A DNA stretch of 35,999 bases. Origin: an uncultured Nitrososphaera sp. GTDB lineage: Archaea; Thermoproteota; Nitrososphaeria; Nitrososphaerales; Nitrososphaeraceae. The stretch spans positions 1-35,999 of the forward strand of contig CAMLKF010000012.1 of NCBI GenBank assembly GCA_946480575.1. Reading direction: 5' to 3'. Numbering within the stretch: the stretch's first letter is position 1; every line of letters starts with the position of its first letter. Made by a program: the position numbers and the translations under genes. Shown in pieces: positions 24,059 through 32,355 of this stretch. The notes under the pieces were generated by a model. That model was not told the DNA's origin, did no database searches, and saw only the letters and a list, made by a program, of their open reading frames with translations.

Positions 24059-24099
24059 CCCTCCTTTGAGGGTAAAGATAATCAGCTAGAAGTAGCTGA
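24059..24099 (-). promoter_or_regulatory. trpG promoter, ribosome-binding site and inverted repeat
   Basis: Reading on the minus strand: a perfect 7-bp inverted repeat TCAGCTA-CTTC-TAGCTGA (24099-24082), then TATA-like ATTATCTTTACC, then CAAAGGAGGG and the ATG at 24051. The repeat abuts the TATA box, so a protein bound there could control trpGD. Two further weak inverted repeats lie in the same gap (TACACT/AGTGTA at 24152-24175 and ACACA/TGTGT at 24189-24204). Confidence 0.5.
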
Positions 24100-24269
24100 C
24101 CGGCCCCAAAAATGACCGCCTCTTTGCATTATGCTCCACAATTTTAAAGCTTACACTGTATTTAAATCTAGTGTAGCCGGCGCAAGTTACACAGAAAATT
24201 GTGTGCATAACGTATTTAATGCATAGATACTATTTGCAGCTTGCTCATTTCAGCAATAAGTGATTGGTT

Positions 24270-25313
24270 TTGATTAGAGTGTTCATAAACGGCTACGGAA
24301 ACATAGGTCGGCGCCTTGCTACCGCGCTGTCCATGGATAAGGAAACCCAGTTCGTCGGCGTCGCAAAATACACGGTAGACGACAAGGTGAAGGAGGCGCT
24401 TGAAAACCGCTTTAATGTCTACGTGCCAGAAGAAATGATCAGCGCCTTCAAGGAAAAGGGGTATAGCGTGACTGGCTCTGTAAAGGACGCGGTCAAGCAC
24501 AGCGAAATTGTAATCGACGCCGCCAAGGAGGGCAGGGGCTATGACAACAAGAAGTCGTTGTACGAGCCGATGAACAAGCCGGCGATATTTCAGGGCGGGG
24601 AGGATAGACACGGCGATCGGGCTGTTGCAGACATGATTCACAACTCGCGCGTAAATTACTCCAAGGCTGCGGGCAGAACCTATGTCATTCAGGGAAGTTG
24701 TAACGTCTCTGGCATGGGCAGAGTGATGCAGCCGCTGATTGAAAAATTTGGCGACAGGATAAGGCGCTACGATGTCGAGCTCGTGAGGAGGTGGGCCGAC
24801 CTCGAGGACACTAAGGCAGTCAAGGATTCAATAGAATGGGACAGGAACCCGCATCACCAGGACGACGTCAAGGACTTTATTTCAAGCGCAAACCTCTACG
24901 TTGACGCCTTCAAGGTCCCATCAAGGATGATGCATCTGCACCAGATGTTTATTAGGTTCAGCGGCAAGGCTCCAACCAAGGACGAAATATTGGAATGCTT
25001 TCGCAACGAGTTTGGCGTCGCCATCATTAGCTCGGCAAACGGCACAGGAGACGTAAGGAAGAAGGCAATCGAGCTTGGCTTTGCGCACGGTGACACCAAC
25101 ATGGTGCACATTCACCAAGACATCCTGAGGGTTCAGGACGACACGGTCAAGATAGCGTACTCTGACGACCAGACGGGCATGGTGATACCAGAGAACCACA
25201 TGCTCCTCCAATCGATGGTATTCAAGCGGCCAAGAGAAGAGGCGATGAAGAGGACTGACAGCCTCTTTCAGATGAGCAAGAAGCGCAGGATACTAGAAGA
25301 GGAGTTCAAATAA
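24270..25313 (+). CDS. gap: Archaeal type II glyceraldehyde-3-phosphate dehydrogenase
   Basis: Phosphorylating GAPDH of archaea, acting mainly in gluconeogenesis in these autotrophs. It has the N-terminal Rossmann fold IRVFINGYGNIGRRLA, the catalytic Cys in GSCNVSGMGR (about residue 144), and the archaeal-type HHQDDVKDF and HIHQDILRVQDD regions. Of two nearby TTG codons (24264 and 24270), the second gives the usual family start M-IRVFINGYG. About 347 aa, the normal length. The next gene on the other strand is a remnant overlapping its last bases. Confidence 0.93.
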   Translation: MIRVFINGYGNIGRRLATALSMDKETQFVGVAKYTVDDKVKEALENRFNVYVPEEMISAFKEKGYSVTGSVKDAVKHSEIVIDAAKEGRGYDNKKSLYEPMNKPAIFQGGEDRHGDRAVADMIHNSRVNYSKAAGRTYVIQGSCNVSGMGRVMQPLIEKFGDRIRRYDVELVRRWADLEDTKAVKDSIEWDRNPHHQDDVKDFISSANLYVDAFKVPSRMMHLHQMFIRFSGKAPTKDEILECFRNEFGVAIISSANGTGDVRKKAIELGFAHGDTNMVHIHQDILRVQDDTVKIAYSDDQTGMVIPENHMLLQSMVFKRPREEAMKRTDSLFQMSKKRRILEEEFK

Positions 25314-25790
25314 GCTTTACGCTGCAGATGCCCAAAATTCTCCTGTGAGTAGAATAGTAGGTCAAGACAGGCACGCCAATAGCAACAAGGCCAAGAGGTA
25401 TCTGGTAGTTGGGCGTGAAGATAGATGCCGCCACGCCGGCGCTGCCAAACATGGTTGCAGAGTAAAATCCAAACGAAGAGCAGCTCACATACATATGCTT
25501 GAAGCCGTGCCCAAAGTCGATCCTGAAAAGAATGAATGATGCTTTGGAAACTTTTTCCTTGAACTTCTAAAGACGTATACACACTTTCATGCTTGCAATA
25601 ATGCCCAGAAGAGCTGCTCTGACGCTGAACAGGATAAAGCCCGGCACTGTGTGTCTTCTGGAAGCGCGTAGTAAAAGTTAATGATTGGCACAGAGAACAT
25701 CAACCCATCAAAGACGTTAAAGACGATCCAAGATGCAATAGCGACTGCGGCAGCCGGCGCCACGAAGATTTGTTTGAAAACACCATTTTA
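25306..25790 (-). pseudogene. Decayed multi-pass membrane protein
   Basis: Hydrophobic segments in order on the minus strand, in different frames: IFVAPAAAVAIASWIVFNVF with LMFSVPIINFYYALPEDTQ (about 25769-25650), VPGFILFSVRAALLGIIASM (about 25650-25590), an in-frame TAG, then ASFILFRIDFGHGFKH and a last part GSAGVAASIFTPNYQIPLGL with VPVLTYYSTHRRILGI up to the stop at 25306. At least one frameshift and one stop break it. A further protein-like fragment (FKISTYCRWHIEPEGIIVGS, about 25910-25850) lies directly upstream and may belong to it or to another lost gene. The family is not identified. Confidence 0.6.
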
Positions 25791-25924
25791 AGCGGAAGAG
25801 TGGAAAAGCCATGCTGCAGATCTTTTGTCAGTATTGCAAAATGAAAAGAGCCGCGATCCTACTATTATTCCTTCGGGCTCTATGTGCCATCTGCAGTAGG
25901 TAGAAATCTTGAAGAATCTTGCCC

Positions 25925-26230
25925 CTAGTGATAAAGCCTTGTATGCTCCATGCGGACCGTCTTGACGCTGGATTTTTGGATAAACCTAACGATATTCATG
26001 AGCTCCGGATCCTTCATTGCGCTTCTGGCTGCATGCTCTGGGTCTCCAATGCTTCTCCAGCGCACAATATCGATCCAGTTCAGGCCATTGGGGGCTCGGA
26101 CAGCTCCCTGCTAACAAAGCCCTTTGCCTGGGGTGAAGAAGAATTGCACCGCGTCAGACGCCTTCGAAAAGGTCTTTTCGTCTATGCCTCTTGCCGCCCT
26201 GAACTGGACTATCTCGATCAAGTCGGCCAT
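25925..26230 (-). pseudogene. Decayed antibiotic-biosynthesis-monooxygenase-like (dimeric alpha/beta barrel) gene
   Basis: MADLIEIVQFRAARGIDEKT...SDAVQFFFTPGKG from ATG 26230, then FVSRELSEPP in a second frame and LNWIDIVRWRSIGDPEHAAR...KDPELMNIVRFI...RMEHTRLYH in a third, stopping at 25925. Together they reconstruct one small ferredoxin-like dimeric alpha/beta-barrel protein of about 100 aa. Two frameshifts break it. TTTATACC, about 30 bp upstream of the ATG on the minus strand, looks like its intact promoter, which suggests recent inactivation. Confidence 0.75.
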
Positions 26231-26314
26231 ATGCTCTGGTGGGACATATGCCTGTTGAGGTATAAAAGAAGCAAGATGGATGTATCGGAGACTTTCATCC
26301 CTGAATAGTAGAAG

Positions 26315-26324
26315 AATTAAATAG
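26315..26324 (+). promoter_or_regulatory. TATA-like box of the 44-aa zinc-finger gene
   Basis: AATTAAATAG, about 28 bp upstream of the ATG at 26348. Confidence 0.5.
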
Positions 26325-26347
26325 CATCATTTGCCGTATTGTATTGC

Positions 26348-26482
26348 ATGACACAAGTGCAGACAAATAAGGAATGCGCCCTGTGCGGCACCATGCTTCC
26401 GGTCGGAAGCGAAGTGAGCATATGCAGCGAATGCATGAAGTGCGCTGACTGCTGCGTCGGCCTTGAAAAGCTGAGGGACTAG
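26348..26482 (+). CDS. 44-aa Cys-rich zinc-finger-like protein
   Basis: A very short protein with seven Cys in 44 residues: NKECALCGTM (C10, C13), ICSECMKCADCC (C26, C29, C32, C35, C36). The pairs of CxxC knuckles are typical of small archaeal zinc-ribbon proteins. A TATA-like box at ideal spacing and a tight fit (its stop directly abuts the stop of the convergent HTH-CBS gene) support that it is real. The role is unknown; RNA or protein binding is possible. Confidence 0.68.
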   Translation: MTQVQTNKECALCGTMLPVGSEVSICSECMKCADCCVGLEKLRD

Positions 26483-27037
26483 CTACTCTACCATTTTTAG
26501 CGTGTCAGTTATCGTCACTATTCCAATGACGTTTCCCTTCTCGCTCACCAGTATGCACTTGGCAAACCTCACAAGCGGTATGAGCGCCTTAGCCGGCGTC
26601 GAGACCTCAACTATCGGAGGTGGCGGCTCCATAACATGAGCTACCTGCACGTTCCGAAGCTCCTTTTCGTCCTTCTCTACCATTATCTTGGCAAGGCCGT
26701 CCTCGGTCAGGATGCCCACGACTCTTGAAGTGTCAAAGACAGGTATCTGGCTGATTGAATTGTTGCGCATTATGTCTATCGCCTTGTGGAGCTTTTCGCC
26801 TCTTTGCACAGATATCAGATGACGGCTGCAGATGTCGCCGGCCTTCATCGAGGTGCGGCCCTCAAGCGAGCTGAGGATTTCAAAGATCTTTCTCGCAGTT
26901 TCATAGCTTGGTTTGCACCTGCCAGACTCTATCTGGTTTATCATTGAAGTGCTGACGCCTGTCATCGAGGCCAACTTCCTCTGAGTTATGCCGAGCCTTA
27001 TTCTTGCCTGCTTGATGTATTCGAGCCGTGGGAGCAT
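26483..27037 (-). CDS. Transcription regulator: XRE-type HTH plus CBS domain pair
   Basis: Residues about 1-60 form a Cro/CI-type helix-turn-helix (ARIRLGITQRKLASMTGVS, then MINQIESGRCKPSYETARKI). Residues about 65-184 form two CBS domains (ICSRHLISVQRGEKLHKAID with SQIPVFD, and AHVMEPPPPIVEVSTPAKAL with ILVSEKGNVIGIVTITDTL), which usually bind adenine nucleotides or SAM. This HTH-CBS layout is widespread in archaea and suggests energy-state-responsive regulation. The gene is divergent from aRF1; GTTTATAAGT on the minus strand (about 27069-27078) is a candidate TATA box. The targets are unknown. Confidence 0.88.
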   Translation of the reverse strand: MLPRLEYIKQARIRLGITQRKLASMTGVSTSMINQIESGRCKPSYETARKIFEILSSLEGRTSMKAGDICSRHLISVQRGEKLHKAIDIMRNNSISQIPVFDTSRVVGILTEDGLAKIMVEKDEKELRNVQVAHVMEPPPPIVEVSTPAKALIPLVRFAKCILVSEKGNVIGIVTITDTLKMVE

Positions 27038-27147
27038 AGAAGTGGGATTCTACATTCTCGGCTCCGATACTTATAAACTTGGAGCGCCCCAAGCAGCTTG
27101 ATAGCCTTATATTATGTGTGGGCGAATTTTTCTCGTTACATTACGCA

Positions 27148-28428
27148 ATGGGCAGAGACAATAATGGTAGTGACGGCAAGTGGAACTCGGTCAAGCGGTA
27201 CAAGCTGACCAAGATGATAAACGAACTGTCAAGTATATCCGGGCATGGCACCGAGCTTGTCACGGTATACGTGCCGCCAAAACGCCCGATTTTTGACGTT
27301 ATCTCTCAGCTCCGCAACGAAGCGGGGACGGCTTCAAACATCAAGTCTGACCTGACGAGGAACCACGTACAGGACGCCCTGAGTACTACAATCGAGTACC
27401 TGAAAAGATACAAGAGCACGCCTGAAAACGGGATTGTCATATTCTGCGGGGCAATCCCTAATGATAAGGGCATCGGGAAGGAGAAGATAGAGATATACCC
27501 TGTCGATCCGCCAAAGCCGATACAAATCAGCCTGTATAGGTGTGACGACCACTTTTGGACAGACCACCTCAAGGAGATGATGAAGGACGACAAGGTGATA
27601 GGCATTTTATCAATCGACACTCAGGAAACTGGAATCGGGATACTTACTGGTGACAGGTGGGAAGTCGTTGACAGAATAACATCTGGCGTTGCTGGCAAGC
27701 ACAGGCAGGGAGGCCAATCCGCAAGGAGGTTTGAGCGGCTCAGAGAAAATGAGCTGAACGAATACTACCACAGGGTAGCGGATCATGTCAAGCAGACCTT
27801 TATCGATCAGTACAATGTCAAGGGGATAATCGTTGGCGGACCGGGCCCAACAAAGGAGAACTTTTTGAAAGAAGAGTACCTTGACTACCGGCTCCAGAAA
27901 GGCATGATAGCAACGCTTGACACGTCGTATTCGGGCGAGGAGGGCGTGCGCGAGATTATTGAAAAGGCGCAAAATGAGGGCACCTTGGCGGAATACCGCG
28001 TGATGGAAGAAAAGCAGCTCATGAAAAAGTTCATGAGCGAAGTCCACTCTGGCAGGGGGCTTGGCATATACGGCACTAAAGAGGTAATTGACGCTGCCAG
28101 AGACGGCGTAGCAGACACGCTAATAGTCACGGATGATGTGACGTACGTCAAGCTAGAGTTCAAGTGCAAGTCATGCAAGACCGTGCAGGAAAAGGTAGTT
28201 GATAGGTCAGAGCTGATAGCCACCAAGCAGGAATACCTGTCAAAGCAGTGCCCGTCGTGCGGTGCGACTGACTATGAGGTAATAGAGAAGGATATTGTAG
28301 AGTACCTGGAAGAGCTGGCCACTATGAGTGGAAGCAAGCTCGAAGTCATTTCAGGCAAGACTGAGGAAGGGGCGCAACTGGCAAGCCTAGGCAGGATGGG
28401 CGCAATCCTCCGCTATAGAGTTATGTAG
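27148..28428 (+). CDS. prf1: Peptide chain release factor aRF1
   Basis: Recognises all three stop codons and triggers peptide release. Domain 1 has TASNIKS (NIKS at residues 64-67) and YRCDDHF (130-136), both for stop-codon reading. Domain 2 has the GGQ motif at 188-190 in RQGGQSARRFERLRE. The C-terminal domain has zinc-type pairs CKSC and CPSC. From ATG 27148 the protein is 426 aa. An in-frame TTG further upstream (27079) would add 23 residues not typical of the family. TATATTAT lies about 35 bp before the ATG. Confidence 0.95.
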   Translation: MGRDNNGSDGKWNSVKRYKLTKMINELSSISGHGTELVTVYVPPKRPIFDVISQLRNEAGTASNIKSDLTRNHVQDALSTTIEYLKRYKSTPENGIVIFCGAIPNDKGIGKEKIEIYPVDPPKPIQISLYRCDDHFWTDHLKEMMKDDKVIGILSIDTQETGIGILTGDRWEVVDRITSGVAGKHRQGGQSARRFERLRENELNEYYHRVADHVKQTFIDQYNVKGIIVGGPGPTKENFLKEEYLDYRLQKGMIATLDTSYSGEEGVREIIEKAQNEGTLAEYRVMEEKQLMKKFMSEVHSGRGLGIYGTKEVIDAARDGVADTLIVTDDVTYVKLEFKCKSCKTVQEKVVDRSELIATKQEYLSKQCPSCGATDYEVIEKDIVEYLEELATMSGSKLEVISGKTEEGAQLASLGRMGAILRYRVM

Positions 28429-28558
28429 TGTTAGCAGGACTGCATGAGCATTCTTCAATATTTCTGAAGCAGCCTGTGCAGACTACAAAACTGTTGCAGC
28501 CCATGGGAGTGCACGCTTCAAATGTTTTTGCCTCCTTGCCGCAGTTGCATTTTTGCAT
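28421..28558 (-). CDS. 45-aa Cys-rich small protein
   Basis: Eight Cys in 45 residues: MQKCNCGKEAKTFEAC starts it (C4, C6, C16), GCNSFVVCTGC follows (C21, C27, C30), and ECSCS closes it (C37, C39). AGATATATGC lies about 26 bp upstream of the ATG at 28558, the spacing of a leaderless promoter. The 3' end overlaps the aRF1 stop region by 8 bp in convergent orientation. The Cys pattern suggests one or two zinc sites or a redox/metal-binding role. I know of no family name. Confidence 0.62.
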   Translation of the reverse strand: MQKCNCGKEAKTFEACTPMGCNSFVVCTGCFRNIEECSCSPANTT

Positions 28559-28599
28559 GCAGGAACTGCGCTGGCTAAGCATATATCTAGCTTGCGTGT

Positions 28600-28860
28600 G
28601 TGCTTCAAGGAATTTCCCAGGCTTTTCTTCTATTCATGTTAATTACCATTCTGCTCCCGGCTCAGCATGGTCAAAGGAGAGGCAACTTTATAGCCGCCGC
28701 TATTATCGTTGGCCGTGCAATAGCGGGATCGCTATTTCTACTTTGGCCGGACATGATGTTCGGGATCAGCAGCTTTAACGCACAAAACACCGGCGGAGCT
28801 CCAAGAGCTGTAAGTGACTTTACTTTGGCGGTGTTACAGGGAATTCCACCAACGGGATGG
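28600..28860 (+). pseudogene. Possible remnant of a small membrane protein
   Basis: A hydrophobic, protein-like frame: FLLFMLITILLPAQHGQRRG, then FIAAAIIVGRAIAGSLFLLW and GAPRAVSDFTLAVLQGI. The pattern resembles small DUF4267-like membrane proteins. After about 28850 the frame runs through the decayed gene on the other strand and loses protein character, so the gene is probably truncated. There is no convincing start. Confidence 0.35.
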
Positions 28861-28869
28861 GCGCACCCT

Positions 28870-29384
28870 ACGGGCCATAGGTTGTTATGCTATCATGCGG
28901 CGAGACCTCTGCGCGGCTGCCATGTCTGGAAAAACATCCTGACTGGGAACTCGGGGGTTGACCTGTATCGAATAGTCTATCCTGTCGTTGCCGCCGTTGA
29001 TGTTATCTACCCTCAATGTGTACTGGCCCTATTGCTCAAAGTCATAAACCTGCCTTGTAGTCGTCTGGTCCTAGCTCCTCGAGGAAGACACGAGCTGGCC
29101 GCCCCTCTACAGCATGTGTCATAAGTATTTCCCTCGACCGGTCTGTCCGTGATTGAGTCTTGAATATACACGTCAAAGGTCTTATCGATGTCGTCTGGCG
29201 TCCAAGAGAAATACACACGATATAGTTGCGGTCACGGCTAAGGCCACTCATTGAAACAAACCCCTTCCTCCTCTTCGGTCACAAAGCCTCGCTGTGCGTT
29301 TGCAGCAGGCGCTGCCTGCTTGGGCATTAGGCAGCAGGAGGCCAAGAATACTGTCGTCGTGATCAAACGAGCGTTAGTTTTCAT
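28870..29384 (-). pseudogene. Decayed secreted Ig-like protein, probably PEFG-sorted
   Basis: From ATG 29384: a signal peptide (ARLITTTVFLASCCL...PAANAQ) and a short acidic mature start that ends at an in-frame stop. Other frames then continue in order with RVYFSWTPDDIDKTFDVYIQ...ITDRPVEGNTYD, GGQLVSSS, DQTTTRQVYDFEQ, GQYTLRVDNINGGNDRIDYS and IQVNPRVP. This is the beta-sandwich plus VTPEFP-like ending of thaumarchaeal PEFG-CTERM surface proteins. At least three stops and one frameshift are present. The terminal membrane helix is decayed at about 28870-28930. Confidence 0.72.
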
Positions 29385-29548
29385 ATGTCCGTGTCTCAAG
29401 TCTTTGCGGTCATATAAGCATGTTATAGCAAAAAATTACTTCATTGCTGGCAAGGGCCGTTCACCACACATCTCCTGCATTGATAAACTGGTCAACTTTT
29501 CTCTGACAAGTAATAAATAAAGGTAGGCAAGTATCAGCACTTGAGAGA

Positions 29549-31168
29549 ATGCCTACCGAGCTTAAAGTTCATCCGTCATTTTTCAAGGAATTTGCCACTA
29601 AAACATGGGTATCGCCAACAGAAATCGTCAAGGAACTCGTGGAAAACGCCTTTGACGAGGACGCGACAAGGGTGCTGGTCACAGTGCTCAGCAACGGCTC
29701 AATAGCCATCGAGGACGATGCGGGGATGGACCAGAACGGCATGGAGAAGTTCCTGCTTTTAGGTTCGCCCCACAAAAAGGTCGAGTCCATTTCGCCCAAG
29801 CTGAAAAGGATAAGGACAGGCAGATACGGCACCGGCAGGCTGTCGTTCCTGACCACGTTTGAAAGCATGAAGATAAGGACAAAGCGCGGCAGCTTTACAA
29901 AGTCGATAGCTATAGACGCGAACGTCCTTGACAAGCTGTTCACAGGCAATGCCAAGCTGGAAGAGCTGAAGGAGCCGGCGCTCAAGCGCGACGGCACCGA
30001 GCTCCTGGTGACTGGCAGCAAGTCGGCAGTCGACCTCTTCAAGGTCATGAAAGAGATTCGCAAGCTCGCCGTCCTGCGTCAGCCTATGTTTGAAGTGTAC
30101 ATCAAGTCAGCCGACAGGTTCAAGGAATGGAACTTTGACGGGACGCAGGTCATACGCGCGCCAGACATTCAAGGCCATAGGATACCTGTGAACCTTGATA
30201 ATGGTAGGATCGTCGGCGAAATTGTGATAGCAAGGAGACCGCTCTCCGACGACGAGAGAGGAATCGCCGTCATGGTCGGGAGCCACATAGTGACTCGCAG
30301 CAACTTTGGCTTTGAGACCAAGCTCAACAGGGTGACAGGCTTTGTAAGGTGCGACAGCCTGACAACCAGATTTGCAGACAAGTCAGCGATAATCGAAGAC
30401 GACGAATACGTCAAGTTCAACCAGCTCATGAAGACCTTTGTCATCGACACGGTCATCCCAAGCCTCACAGAGTATGAGGATGTTCTGATTACACGCGAAG
30501 AGTCCAAGATATACCGCGAAATTGATAAGGTCCTCGGGCAGGCCATGATGGACACACTCGAGATGCAGGAAGAGGTACAAGGGTATGAACTGGTGGAAGT
30601 AAAAGAGCCTGTAAGGGCTTCATCCAAAGAAGAGGAGAAGCACGAGTACCACAAGGCGCACCAACACGCAGGCCACCAGATTCAGGATTACGAAGAGGTC
30701 AAGCCACTCTCTCCAGAGAGCTCCGGCATGGCTGCCAAGGCGGACCATGCGGGACAGCATGCAGTCGGCGAGGCAGCGGGCGGTAAGCAGCCCGGCGAGG
30801 TGGTTGAAGTGGTGGACGAGCTGCAAACTGATGGCACCATCATCAGGACAAGGAAGGTAAGAAGGCCAATAATGAAAAAGACGTTCGCGCTCAAGAGGAT
30901 TGGGTACAAGGTCATACCGTACGAAGACGAAAGCGATTCCCGGTATAGTTTCACTACTGAAAACATCGTGTTCGTGAACAAGGCCAACCCAACTTACCGC
31001 GCCGAAGTGACAAGAGGGGACGAGTTCTTGCTCAGGCACGTAATCAGCATTGTAGCCGAGGCAGTGGCTCAGACAAAGCACCCTGAGGGCAAAGAAGCGC
31101 TGGAGCTTCAGAACAGGCTCGTGGCCGAAGCGATAAGGATACACGACACCAACGTGATGAAGCGCTAG
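29549..31168 (+). CDS. GHKL-type (Hsp90/MutL/MORC-like) ATPase of unknown role
   Basis: A 539-aa protein. The N-terminal Bergerat ATP-binding fold is clear: N-box IVKELVENAFDEDATRV (catalytic-type Glu29, Asn33), G1-box IEDDAGMD (Asp57, Gly59), and G2-box RTGRYGTGRLSF (residues 89-100). A transducer-like domain follows (about 150-330), then a disordered His/Glu/Ala-rich linker (about 355-420, with HEYHKAHQHAGHQ), and a C-terminal domain with IVFVNKANPTYRAEV, like the INxxHP element of stand-alone GHKL proteins. It lacks the MutL endonuclease motif and histidine-kinase signatures. AATAAATAAAGG lies about 32 bp upstream. The proteasome beta gene follows 71 bp downstream on the same strand. Confidence 0.78.
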   Translation: MPTELKVHPSFFKEFATKTWVSPTEIVKELVENAFDEDATRVLVTVLSNGSIAIEDDAGMDQNGMEKFLLLGSPHKKVESISPKLKRIRTGRYGTGRLSFLTTFESMKIRTKRGSFTKSIAIDANVLDKLFTGNAKLEELKEPALKRDGTELLVTGSKSAVDLFKVMKEIRKLAVLRQPMFEVYIKSADRFKEWNFDGTQVIRAPDIQGHRIPVNLDNGRIVGEIVIARRPLSDDERGIAVMVGSHIVTRSNFGFETKLNRVTGFVRCDSLTTRFADKSAIIEDDEYVKFNQLMKTFVIDTVIPSLTEYEDVLITREESKIYREIDKVLGQAMMDTLEMQEEVQGYELVEVKEPVRASSKEEEKHEYHKAHQHAGHQIQDYEEVKPLSPESSGMAAKADHAGQHAVGEAAGGKQPGEVVEVVDELQTDGTIIRTRKVRRPIMKKTFALKRIGYKVIPYEDESDSRYSFTTENIVFVNKANPTYRAEVTRGDEFLLRHVISIVAEAVAQTKHPEGKEALELQNRLVAEAIRIHDTNVMKR

Positions 31169-31239
31169 GTCATCGCTTGACCATCCTTTCTTCTTTCCAA
31201 TAGAAACGACTAAATCTAACTGACATCGCGTTGTATATC

Positions 31240-31845
31240 ATGGCATTTGAATTCATGCCGGGCGCGACGGTAGTTGGCATTTCCTACAATAATGGCGTTA
31301 TCCTTGCCGCAGAAAAGAGGGTGTCGTTTGGCAACTTTGTAGTCAATAAGAACATCAAAAAGACTTTCTCTGTCACCGACCAAGTTGGCGCAGCTTGCGC
31401 CGGTATGGTGGCCGACATGCAGATCCTTGTTAGGCAGGTTGAGGCTCTTTCCAAGATCCGCCGGCTTGAGACAAGGCGCAGCGTCCCTCCGAACTCTGTG
31501 GCAAAGCTGATGTCAGTCATTATGTTTGAGCGCAGGTACTTTCCACTTTTGACGCAGGTCATTGTAGGCGGAATCGATGCCAAGCCCGAGATCTATACTC
31601 TGGATCCGCTGGGCTCGGTGCTTCCAGACGACTATGCTGCAGTTGGGACAGGCGCAGAGATGGCGCTTGGTATCATGGACGCCGAATACAAGCCCGACAT
31701 GTCTGAAGAAAAGGCCAAGGAACTGGCTGTCCGCGCCATAAAGTCTGCTATTCAGCGCGACGCGGCAAGTGGAGATGGCATCGACGTATTGTTAGTGACA
31801 AAGAACGGCCACAGGGAAGAAACCATCCCGCTCAGAAACGCTTAG
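31240..31845 (+). CDS. psmB: Proteasome beta subunit, predicted catalytically inactive
   Basis: A 20S proteasome beta subunit (201 aa from ATG 31240; a TATA-like CTAAATC lies about 27 bp upstream). The fold is clear: VVGISYNNGVILAAEKRVSF, VGAACAGMVADMQ, and the C-terminal half IVGGIDAKPEIYTLDPLGSV with AAVGTGAEMA. Aligned by eye to active subunits (TT..G... then GVVL.AD.R), the position of the catalytic Thr1 is Ala9 in PGATVVGI and the Asp17 position is Glu, while Arg19 and Lys33 equivalents remain. The leader of eight residues is therefore probably not autocleaved. As in Sulfolobus, an inactive beta subunit would need a second, active one encoded elsewhere. Confidence 0.88.
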   Translation: MAFEFMPGATVVGISYNNGVILAAEKRVSFGNFVVNKNIKKTFSVTDQVGAACAGMVADMQILVRQVEALSKIRRLETRRSVPPNSVAKLMSVIMFERRYFPLLTQVIVGGIDAKPEIYTLDPLGSVLPDDYAAVGTGAEMALGIMDAEYKPDMSEEKAKELAVRAIKSAIQRDAASGDGIDVLLVTKNGHREETIPLRNA

Positions 31846-32318
31846 ATCTGCTTGAAGGCTTCCCACATTTTGTCGCTGATGTAGTGCAGGTTCTCGACTA
31901 CGTAGCCCTTTGCCATCGCCTTTGCCGCTTCGCTGTCTTCAAGCGCAACCCCTACAGCAATTACTTTGCCGTGCGTCTGGTCCTTGACGACGATAATGTC
32001 GCCCTTTTTGAAAGAATCAAAATTTGTTATCCCCGGCCTCATCACCTTGGCGCCATTGCACACGAATTTCACCGCGCCCATGTCAACTGTCACGGAAGGG
32101 AAGCGCTGGAGCATTTCTGGCTTGCCAAGGAACGGCACTATTATGCTGTCGCCTATCTGAACGGCAGCCATTTCGTCAGCAATCAGAAGCCGCCTGCCTT
32201 CCTCGACTTCGTAAGCCTTGATGCTTTTTACCTTTGGGAAGGTGCCTTGCGGCCACGCCGACCCGAGCCTGTCCAAAAGCTCCGAGGTCTCCCTTTTTGA
32301 AAGCATGAGCGTTTTCAC
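31842..32318 (-). CDS. PUA-domain RNA-binding protein (MCTS1/Tma20-like)
   Basis: A PUA-domain protein of about 158 aa. The N-terminal part (MLSKRETSELLDRLG...VKSIKAYEV) matches the archaeal MCT-1-like pre-PUA domain; the C-terminal PUA domain runs from about VKFVCNGAKVMRPGITNF through GDIIVVKDQTHGKVIAVG. Such proteins act with the ribosome in initiation or recycling, or in RNA modification. The start is uncertain: GTG 32318 and ATG 32306 fit the TATA-like ATTATATC (about 32347-32355), whereas ATG 32345 would lie inside it. The 3' end overlaps psmB by 4 bp in convergent orientation. Confidence 0.8.
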   Translation of the reverse strand: MKTLMLSKRETSELLDRLGSAWPQGTFPKVKSIKAYEVEEGRRLLIADEMAAVQIGDSIIVPFLGKPEMLQRFPSVTVDMGAVKFVCNGAKVMRPGITNFDSFKKGDIIVVKDQTHGKVIAVGVALEDSEAAKAMAKGYVVENLHYISDKMWEAFKQI

Positions 32319-32355
32319 ACGTTGATCAAGGCATGATGTGTGCATTGATATAATT

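Noticed and set aside
25919..26308. 129-codon plus-strand frame
   Set aside because: It is antisense to the ABM-type remnant, whose minus-strand fragments match a known fold.
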